This document shows positions 56,481 to 64,000 of a stretch of 64,000 bases of DNA, in pieces. The stretch comes from Bagarius yarrelli (Eukaryota > Chordata > Actinopteri > Siluriformes > Sisoridae). The translations under genes were made by a program, and so were the position numbers. The stretch spans positions 1,027,268-1,091,267 of the forward strand of contig VCAZ01000003.1 of NCBI GenBank assembly GCA_005784505.1. The letters run 5' to 3'. The notes under the pieces were generated by a model. It was not told the origin of the DNA. It saw only the letters and a program-made list of their open reading frames with translations, and made no database searches. Numbering within the stretch: the stretch's first letter is position 1; each line of letters begins with the position of its first letter.

Positions 56481-57419
56481 TTAGTGTCATCATTGGCCAG
56501 CTCCATTATTTATGTCCAAAATTGTTAAAATAAAAGTTTAGAACTGGTTGATCAAACCAGCAGAAAGTCATATGACCCTACAGGTTGATATGTGCAGTTT
56601 CTTCAGATCTGAACTAGAAAGCAAAGTAGTATAAAAAACCAAGAAGTTTTTCTGGTTCGATCTAGAAAAAAATCCTAATCTTGCTAAATCTTTTAGCATA
56701 GCATTTTTACTGTGTGCAGATTTACGATTCTGACACTACCGTGATAAAAAAGTATGCTAGGACAACAAGTCCTAAAGACAGATGGAGAAAAAAAATGAAG
56801 GAAAAATCCAAGGTTCTCAATCTGGGAAAGCTGAAAATAACCCCGAGGCTTTTAATGTTATTGTAAGGTTGGAGTTGAGTGATGCAGAAACCCACTAGAA
56901 TTCCAGATGGGACAAGGATATATAAAGTTTTGTTTGGATAACATTTTTTCTAGGCATTTTTTGTTCTCACCAATGTTCTTCTACTTTCTTGCCATCACCC
57001 TAGCTTTGTTTTTTTTTAACCGCTCTCACAGATGGAAGGAAGAAACCGAGTTGACCAAGTAAAAACCCTATTAATCTTTTTCGAACATGCTGAAAGGTCC
57101 AGTTCTGAGAATGAAGTAATGCCTGCAGGCTTAAATGAATTGAAGCAGGCGTTAGAGGACTGATTTCCAGTTACAACAGAGAGAGAGAGAGCTTCTCCGA
57201 TATTCCCAATCAAAACACAGCAGCACTCAACACTCCTGAATGAGGTAATGGCTTTTTAATCTTGCATGACCTCACAAATATTTCCAACAGACTTTTTACT
57301 GTATAGTTTCCTCAGACAATTTAATACTGTCGATCACATGGCATCATTTTTTTCTAAACTACAGTTTTAGAGTTTAGCAGTAGTTCAGTTCACATTCAAC
57401 CATTCAAAGACTTAACATC
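56481..57419. other. No gene recognised
   Basis: AT-rich unique DNA with a short GA run near 57,180. Confidence 0.5.
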
Positions 57420-57780
57420 TGACGACAGCAGACGGCTGGGCCATCAAAGGCTTTTCACCAGATTTTGTTATGGCTGTTTTTTCCCCCTTGTAACCATAAT
57501 GAGAGTGTTAGGGTGCTTCACTCGAATCTCCAGGAAAGGAAAAACATAACCCCACTGAGTCGCATTTTCTTTTTTTAGCTTCCTTTATAAACACCTGGCA
57601 CCTGCTTTTAGTTCCAAACCAAAGCCACCTGAGATGGAGATAAGACGCTGATCATTCAGACATCCTCTTATTATGAAAAGCTTTTTATTTCCTTTTTTAG
57701 ACTTCCTGTGGTTAGTTTTGTCTGGGGGAACCTCCCTGTTTTAGCCGAATCTTCAAAGCAGGGCACTAAGGCTCGGTGAT
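57420..57780. other. Candidate conserved non-coding island
   Basis: 'agcagacggctgggccatca', 'gataagacgctgatcattca' in otherwise repeat-free DNA. Texture only. Confidence 0.22.
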
Positions 57781-58298
57781 TCTAATTACACAGACACTGC
57801 AATTATTATATTATAATTATTATAGGTTTCCATTGCATCAGCAACTTTAGATCATTCTGGAGCAATTATTTTCTTGTGCATAATAAACTTTGTGATGGCA
57901 ACCAGTTGGGTGCAATCACTGGTGCCGCATCTTCTTTCTTATGTCTGGCTCCGGTATAGCTTGTGGCTAGTTCCCCTAGACGGGGGACGATGTTTTAGGA
58001 TGTGGCGGAGAGTTCAGATGACTCTGAGCTGTGTGTATGGGGGCAGGGTGTAGGCATGATGAAACACATAATGAATAGGCCTGTGTGAGCCTGCATGGCA
58101 CCTAGTTCACCACATGACAAAGAATACATGCTTTCCCCAGAAAGGTGTGTTAGTGAGACAGACAGATTAAAAGGTTTAAAAAAAAAAGAGAATAAGAAAA
58201 GCAAAAAAAACCCAAATAAAATGTAAATAAACCTAGTTTGCACGAGCATTTGGTGGCTTTGGAGTAAAAATTGTTTTAAGTTATCAATTTTCTGTATA
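57781..58298. other. No gene recognised
   Basis: An 84-codon minus-strand frame is Phe/Leu/Ser-rich over an A/T-rich run; not convincing. Confidence 0.5.
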
Positions 58299-58352
58299 AT
58301 TTATTTTTTATTTCTATAGAACTTTTAACAATGGACATTGTCTCAAAGCAGA
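58299..58352 (-). mobile_element. Family D tail fragment
   Basis: 'tttatttctatagaactttt' and 'aacaatggacattgtctcaa' are the terminal 50 bases of family D. A family A SINE joins it abruptly. Confidence 0.7.
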
Positions 58353-58498
58353 GTTTAGCAGACACCCTTAATCCAGAGCGACTTACATTTATTTCATTTA
58401 TACAATGAAGTAATTTGGGTGACCCCAACAGTGGTAACTTGCTGGTGCTGGGAATCAAACCTACAATGTTCTGTTTAGCAGTCAAACACATTAACCAC
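58353..58498 (-). mobile_element. SINE family A joined to a family D tail
   Basis: 'tttagcagacacccttaatc', 'gagcgacttacatttatttc', 'ggtgctgggaatcaaaccta'. The central block is deleted. Confidence 0.83.
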
Positions 58499-59243
58499 GA
58501 ATAACCACGATTAACACTCACTGTCTGGTCTCGCCTGTGCAACACAAGGACACTTTCCTGATCTCCCTGTCTCAGGAACCCCAACATTCCCTCCAAAGCT
58601 CCAACTAACCTCAAGTATCTACCTGTATCTCTCCAGGGTTTCCTTCCCAGGCTCCTGCATCTGTTCCTCCAGCTCCCTCAGCTTTTTCCAACCTCGATCC
58701 AGCTCCTGTATTCCTGCATGGTATCTGATAACAGATTCAAGCCTGCTTCTCTCCTGCTCTTACCCCGTCTAAGGTATTTTCAATAAATGCACCCATTTGG
58801 GGTTTGACAAACTCTTACAAACAAAAAAACGGTTACAACTATATTATTTTTTTTTATATGGAAAAAAATTAAATGATTTTATAGCTGTGCGTCTAAAATA
58901 AAAATGTGTCAAGACGCTTAGCTGTCAGTGTGAGATGTTTTTACTATTAGTCGTTAAAGAAAATGCACTTAAATTTGACATGGTTTTTAACACAAACAGT
59001 TGGGATGCCTCAGAGAGCGGAAATGGGTATAATAAAACCGTTTACTATGAAGATAGAACTATTTTTGGAGAATGATCTATAAATATATTGCTTTTAGTAC
59101 AGTAAAGTGTACTAAAAACTAAAAAAAGCATTAGTCACTGCAGTGAATTGTAACTTTTAACTTATTATAATAAACTCCATGAAGCTTATTATGTTTATTC
59201 TCACTTTTGCATTTATTCTGTTGTCTATTACTGGTGTCCTTCA
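58499..59243. other. Pyrimidine-rich block then AT-rich DNA
   Basis: At 58,520-58,800 a C/T-rich block ends in 'caataaatgcaccc', which could be the 3' end of an unrecognised retroelement. No LTR structure was found. Confidence 0.35.
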
Positions 59244-59350
59244 TTGGGCAGACACTCTATTTATAATTGAGGTTTAAGGTCCTTGCTCAGGGGCCCAGCA
59301 GTGATAGGGAATTGAACCCATAGACTTTAAATCAGCAGTCTACTACCTTA
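59244..59350 (-). mobile_element. SINE family A, shortened
   Basis: 'cattgggcagacactctatt', 'ccttgctcaggggcccagca', 'tagggaattgaacccataga'. Confidence 0.78.
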
Positions 59351-59479
59351 AACTGGAGTTACAACTACTAAAGAGAACTACCACAGTCTAAAATGCATGG
59401 AATGCACATTGCAGTTAAATATAATGCTAGTTTATTGTGACAAATGCTAACTCCTAAAAGTTGATTTAGACTTATATTG

Positions 59480-59680
59480 TGGGAAGTGGTAGCACAGTGG
59501 ATAATGTGTTAGACTGCTAATTGCAAGACCAGAGTTTGATTCCCAACACCATAAAGTTGCCACTGAGGCCCCGGAGAAAGGCCCTTAATCCTCAGTTGCT
59601 TAGTATTGCTCTGTATAAAAAGAGATAAATGGAGATCACTCTGGATAAGAGCGTCTGCCAAATGCCATAAATGTAAATAT
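59480..59680 (+). mobile_element. SINE family A, near full length
   Basis: 'gtgggaagtggtagcacagt', 'agagtttgattcccaacacc', 'ctctggataagagcgtctgc'. The central segment has a small insertion ('gtattgctctg'). Confidence 0.88.
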
Positions 59681-60278
59681 TGAGATGCAAAGGATGCTGG
59701 AGTTGAAATTGGAAGTTGGCCTCCCAGGGCGAAGTTTATCAGCCTGGAAATACTTCACACACACACACACTGTTGTAGACATAACATCCTCCTTCCAAAA
59801 AAGGCTGCTTATTGAGCTACAGGAAGGCCTCTACTGACAGACATGAGCTTCCTTAGATACAGAATTCAATATTCTAGCTGAGGTGCCAGATTGACCACTC
59901 ACGTCAGTACAGCTTAGAATTTATTATGCACAAATTTATTATTTTATACATTAATTGTAACTTTTGATTTACTTTTATGGCAACAAAGGGGACTAAAATA
60001 TGATTGAAATATGACAGGGAATTGTGTGAATTGTGTGAGCAACCTACCATTACTTAAACTATCAACTGATACAGCAATTATTAGAAGATGATCTGGCAAC
60101 AAAAACCTAATATAAATTTTGGTTCCTCTCAAGGTTTCTTATTCATTTCTTATTCATCTTATTCATTCAAGTTTTGTCATGCTAACCAAAGATAAATATA
60201 CCAAATATACAGATTTACTAAATAAATAATCTAAAATTATATAAATTGCCACAAGGTGTGAATGATTATGGAAATGTC
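59681..60278. other. AT-rich sequence, nothing recognised
   Basis: Short (CA)n at about 59,757. Confidence 0.5.
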
Positions 60279-60310
60279 TGTGTGTGTGTGTGTATGTGTG
60301 TGTGTGTGTG
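60279..60310. repeat. (TG)n microsatellite
   Basis: TG run with one TA interruption. Confidence 0.95.
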
Positions 60311-60370
60311 TTTGTTGTGTGTCTGGTGCACTGCAATGGTCAAGCATCTAATCAGAGAAACATTTTATAA

Positions 60371-60486
60371 TTATGGCATTTTTTTATTATACAACTGAGC
60401 AACCGGAGCCCAGCATTGATAACTTGGTGGTTCTGGGAATCAAACCCACAATCTTCCTGGTAGCAGACAAACACCTTAACCACCTT
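60371..60486 (-). mobile_element. SINE family A, shortened
   Basis: 'tatacaactgagcaaccgga', 'ggtggttctgggaatcaaac', 'aacaccttaaccacc'. Confidence 0.78.
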
Positions 60487-60510
60487 TTCTTGCACTAGCA
60501 TTTATCCCAA

Positions 60511-60647
60511 CCCTTTAGAGGGGGTTAAGAGCCTTACTCAGGTGCCCAGCTGTGGTTCTGGGAAACGGTTCTGGGTGGTTCTGGGAAACGAAGCCTGATC
60601 TTCCAATTAGCATTCAAACACCTTAACCACTAAGCTACCACTTCCCC
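60511..60647 (-). mobile_element. SINE family A with internal duplication
   Basis: 'gagccttactcaggtgccca' to 'actaagctaccacttcccc'. The phrase 'ggttctgggaaac' occurs twice with 'ggttctgggt' between, a local slippage product. Confidence 0.82.
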
Positions 60648-61370
60648 AAAATACACGAAACGGCCTAAAGCATCCTAGCAGCACACCCATAACTGTACTT
60701 TCCAACTATTGTCAATTACAAAGTGGTCTAGGATGTCTTTCTATAGAACTAAAAGCACTGTGATACATCCGGACTTAGCATCTGTTTTCACGCGCTATGT
60801 AAATAACCTTGCTTTGTCTACTCTAGCCTATAAAATAAAATTTCTTACATTACATAATTATAATTTCCATCATTTTGGATTTAAAAATAACAAACAAACA
60901 TGATTTTCAATATTTTTTCTTATGTCGTCTGTTATTTTTTGGCTTTATAACATAAAAGAAAAGCAGTAATATGCGATCAATGAAGAAACAATAAAGCCAC
61001 TTAAAAAAGGTAATTGTTGAGTTATTAATTGACTTCTACCAAACTTTCACTTGGTAAAAAAAAATAAATAAATGGTTCTCAAAGAAGAAAAAAAGCAGCA
61101 TGCATGAATGACAGAAAGACTCCTGAGAGTTGACAGTATGAGGGACAGCCTGAGGAAATAGATTTTCACACTTCCTGAGCCGTGAGGATTCATTTGCAAA
61201 GTCCTACACTTTGGCCCTCACTCAGTCTGTTTTCTTATATATGGCATATGTTTTTTCTCTAGTCGCGATCTATTTCTGCAGTATTTGCCTGAAATTTTGC
61301 TGCTTTATTTTTAGTAAATATGTCACTGTATATTATTAGCACTGACAAACGTTGTATAATTTCACCCTGT
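60648..61370. other. AT-rich sequence, nothing recognised
   Basis: No exon or repeat family. Confidence 0.5.
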
Positions 61371-61512
61371 ACATTTGGTAGACACCCTTATCCTGAGCGA
61401 CTTACATTTATGTCTTTTTTTATACAACTGAGCAATTGGGGATTAAGGGTTGCTCAGTGGTCCATCAGTGGCAACTTGGTGGTGTTAGAAATCAAACCCT
61501 GATTTTTTTAAT
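61371..61512 (-). mobile_element. SINE family A, head lost
   Basis: 'catttggtagacacccttat', 'gagcgacttacatttatgtc', 'ggtggtgttagaaatcaaac'. Confidence 0.83.
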
Positions 61513-61513
61513 T

Positions 61514-61684
61514 GACATTGACCTTAATGGAATTTAGCAGAGGCCCTTAACCAGAGCGACTTCCATTTATCTCTTTAATACTGCTGAGAAATTAGGGGTT
61601 AAGGGCCTTTCTCAGGGGCCCAGAAGTGGTAACTTGGTGGTGCTGGGAATCGAACCCCGATCTTCCAATTAGCAGTCCAACATA
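61514..61684 (-). mobile_element. SINE family A, head lost
   Basis: 'gaatttagcagaggccctta', 'ggtgctgggaatcgaacccc', stopping at 'gcagtccaacat'. It lies tail-to-head with the preceding copy. Confidence 0.85.
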
Positions 61685-62282
61685 TTTGGTTGAAATGACA
61701 ATAAAAGGTTTTTGACTTGATTAGTTAGGGTGGAGTTTGAATACATATATTTTATGAGAGACTTATTTTTAAAACCCCATCACACAGTCCATGTCCTCTC
61801 TAATTCCTACAATTCTATATATTTTGTTTAAACATATGTCTTTTCATTTCATGTTTACACTCGTGTTTGCATCCACTTTGCTGAGTTATGATGAAGTAAT
61901 GTCTGCTTGTATGTGGACCACACCTTTGAAATGTGTTACATTCATCACTTGCATCCTTCTTTTGAATTGCCTCCATCTGTCAATAACTCTGAGTGATGTT
62001 AAAGGACTGATGGTCTCTGTGGTAAGCCCTTTAAAAGGTACCCTTACATGCTCCTCCTACACGCCTTTGTTGTGTTTTAATAACACAGTCAGTCTCTGTA
62101 ATTTGGATCCCTTTGAGCCGTTTGCCGTGGGATGAGAGAAACGTCATCTGGCTGCCATTTTCATTCACATTTTGGCTTAAATCTGAAACTGTTATTATAG
62201 GTAATTGATATATGATTGTTATATGAATAATGTTTGTGTATTTATTTATTATTTATATTCTGACTCGTAATTATTAGTGATT
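61685..62282. other. No gene recognised; 114-codon frame
   Basis: The plus-strand frame 61,791-62,135 is hydrophobic (Leu/Phe/Ile/Thr-rich) but shows no family motif. T-rich DNA gives such frames by chance, and no splice context or homologue is recognised. Confidence 0.4.
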
Positions 62283-62520
62283 GATTTGTAAGATATAGTT
62301 ATTAACACCTTGGTAGTGTCTCAGAGAAAGGGGTGGAGCCAGGCCTATAGAAAGAACAGGCCAGCTTCAAGGTGCTTTGTCAGGTGCTATTTTGTGTCTT
62401 TGGTACTTTATGGTTTGTTTTGTTGAGCACTTGTATGTATATTTCACCACTGGACTAATTTGGCACTATAAATAAATCTCACCTTGCACAAAATGCAGAG
62501 TGAGCCATCATTTGTTACAG
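62283..62520 (+). repeat. Possible LTR-like or 3'-end repeat piece
   Basis: A GC-richer segment 'gaaaggggtggagccaggcc' leads through 'aaggtgctttgtcaggtgct' to 'ataaataaatctcaccttgc', with an AATAAA signal. That is the look of an R/U5 region, but no second copy or internal domain is present. Confidence 0.3.
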
Positions 62521-62711
62521 TTTTTATGGATCAATATTATGTCCCTAAACAAGCTGGTCAGGCTTTAAAATATTACGCTATAATTTACTATAATCTAAAG
62601 ACTGACTGATATCAATTTTTTAAAACCATTTAGATCACAGGTGTCAAACTCATTTTTATTTATAAGACTGACAATATTGTGTAATAGTGGTTTTGTGGGC
62701 TAAAAAAACAA

Positions 62712-62757
62712 TATCGGTGGAGCTGATATTACAAAACCGATATCCGATAATAAAAAA
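62712..62757 (+). repeat. Imperfect direct repeat, copy 1
   Basis: 'tatcggtggagctgatatta' followed by 'ccgatatccgataataaaaa'. The second copy is at 63,155-63,199. Confidence 0.75.
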
Positions 62758-63154
62758 TAAAATCTCAATAAATATTAAGAAAAATATAAATAACACTGTC
62801 AAAACTGTAATTTTTACTTTCCTGAAAACGAAACAACTTTACATTTTACACTCTAAACCATAAAGAAATGAAAAATAAAATTGAAAATATACTGCAGTTA
62901 ATCAATTTTTCTTATATTAACCTAAAATGCATACTTAACCGTCAAAGTGCTACTTTAGCGTGGTTTAGTCTCTCAGTTAAACATAACTCACAATGCATAA
63001 TTTGCAGCTCTGTTAAATGAAGTACATTAATTAAAGCATTTAAGCTATTTTATTGTGTAAGCTGTGTGTATTTTATTTGGTAATATGTGATGTAAGCTCT
63101 GCTGTTCAATGTAGGTCGTGTGTAATTCTCTAAACAGCCACAAAAGTCACCTTA

Positions 63155-63199
63155 TGTCGGTAGACCCAATATTACAAAATCGATGTCTGATTATAAAAA
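63155..63199 (+). repeat. Imperfect direct repeat, copy 2
   Basis: 'tgtcggtagacccaatatta' followed by 'tcgatgtctgattataaaaa'. About 400 bp of AT-rich DNA lies between the copies. GATATCGG-like words recall degenerate fish hAT ends. Confidence 0.75.
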
Positions 63200-63335
63200 G
63201 GGCCCAAATATCGTGACAAATATCAGTAAAACCAATAATCGTTTTTTAGTTATAACGATATGACCCTATGGTGTACTGTACTGAGTAAAAGCTAATCAGT
63301 AAATAGACAGATTTTTAATTGTTTTCTTTCTAATT

Positions 63336-63690
63336 TCAATGTATTCATTCATTTATCTTCTATACCTGCTTATTCCCTAATTCGGGGTCACAGGGATCTG
63401 ATGGAGTTTATCCCAGCTGGCTCTGAAAGGGCGAAAGGCAGGTGGGGGACACCCTAGACAGGTCACCAGTCCATCACAGGGCCACACACACTCACACTCA
63501 CTCCTATGGGCAATTTAGAATCACCAATCAACCTAATATACATGTTTTTAGACTCTGGGTGGAAACCGGAGCACCCTGAGTAAACCCACACAGGCACGGG
63601 GAGAACATGCAAACTCCACACAAAAAGACCCCTGCCCAGGAATCAAACCCAGGACCTTTTTGCTTTGAGGCAACAGTGCTACCTTTGCAC
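63336..63690 (-). mobile_element. Family E SINE/LINE-tail copy, near full length
   Basis: On the minus strand: head complement 'gcaacagtgctacctttgca', B box area 'aatcaaacccaggacctttt', 'cacggggagaacatgcaaac', 'ggtggaaaccggagcaccct', 'gggcaatttagaatcaccaa', 'ccagtccatcacagggccac', and an ATTC-type tail at 'attcattcatttatct'. It resembles the DANA-like group of fish retroposons from memory. Confidence 0.78.
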
Positions 63691-64000
63691 TTTCGTACTT
63701 CATAAAGATCTTTTATATTATAAATTTTACATTTTTATGTAATAATTGCAAGATTTTGTGCATATATTTATTAATTTATAGTTATAGTTCACTATTTCAA
63801 CGATATGAAAAGAGAAATGGTGGAAAGAATCTTTATTCTTTTTTTAACCTTTCTTACCTACATAAAAATGATGTGTTTTACATTTAATTCAAGTAAGTTT
63901 TCTATACAGGAGCATGAATTGCGAAGCTGCAATTTTGGGAGGTTTGTAAATGGGTTGGAGGTTCATTAGAGCTGAAACGTGTGTCAATGAATCAGGGCAT
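63691..64000. other. AT-rich sequence, nothing recognised
   Basis: The window ends in unique DNA without a gene. Confidence 0.5.

Noticed and set aside
61791..62135. 114-codon hydrophobic frame as a membrane protein
   Set aside because: Hydrophobic residues come from T-rich codons; no family motif or transcript evidence.
1..64000. A new multi-gene system or cluster
   Set aside because: No coding gene could be supported anywhere in the window; only mobile-element relics encode recognisable protein fragments.

Overview
This 64 kb window looks like non-coding nuclear DNA of a ray-finned fish. The reasons are low G+C, many microsatellites, three tRNA-derived SINE families, short internally deleted Tc1-like transposons, hAT-like elements and a truncated non-LTR retrotransposon, with no convincing protein-coding exon on either strand. 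The commonest SINE has a GGTTCGATTCCCAG-type B box and a tail reading GCTCTGGATAAGGGCGTCT. From memory it resembles the Mermaid-type SINEs of catfishes, so a siluriform is my best guess, but that is recall rather than a search result.

Layout. 0-5 kb: SINE copies in AT-rich sequence and a conserved-looking island at 3.8-4.07 kb. 6.15-6.89 kb: a 5'-truncated LINE with a 14-bp target duplication, whose reverse-transcriptase remnant contains a nine-unit minisatellite. 7-13 kb: scattered SINEs, including a stacked pair at 10.1-10.4 kb, and CT/AG tracts. 14.1-15.5 kb: first copy of a ~500-bp dispersed repeat, then a hAT-like element. 17.4-21.3 kb: two copies of another abundant retroposon, a 23-bp minisatellite and one SINE inserted in another. 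22.1-22.84 kb: a 29-bp minisatellite of about 25 units. 23-29 kb: sparse SINEs and candidate conserved islands. 29.5-33.8 kb: a dense graveyard of SINEs, a 59-bp poly(A), two Tc1-like remnants and a 65-bp-arm inverted repeat. 34-39 kb: SINE-poor, with candidate conserved sequence and a microsatellite cluster. 39.5-42.2 kb: the second dispersed-repeat copy and a third Tc1-like remnant carrying a SINE. 42.2-49.2 kb: the quietest part, with a 5-kb stretch free of recognised SINEs and several candidate conserved islands. 49-64 kb: more SINEs, two long (AT)n tracts, a complete small hAT element with a perfect 8-bp target duplication, and a possible LTR-like piece at 62.3 kb.

No operon, pathway or gene set can be described. 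The most informative content is the history of the mobile elements: nested insertions, an empty-site/filled-site comparison within the window, and internal tandem expansion. SINE-depleted islands could be cis-regulatory DNA of a distant gene or sit in a large intron, but that needs comparative alignment. Nothing here supports a new biological system in the sense of a gene cluster.
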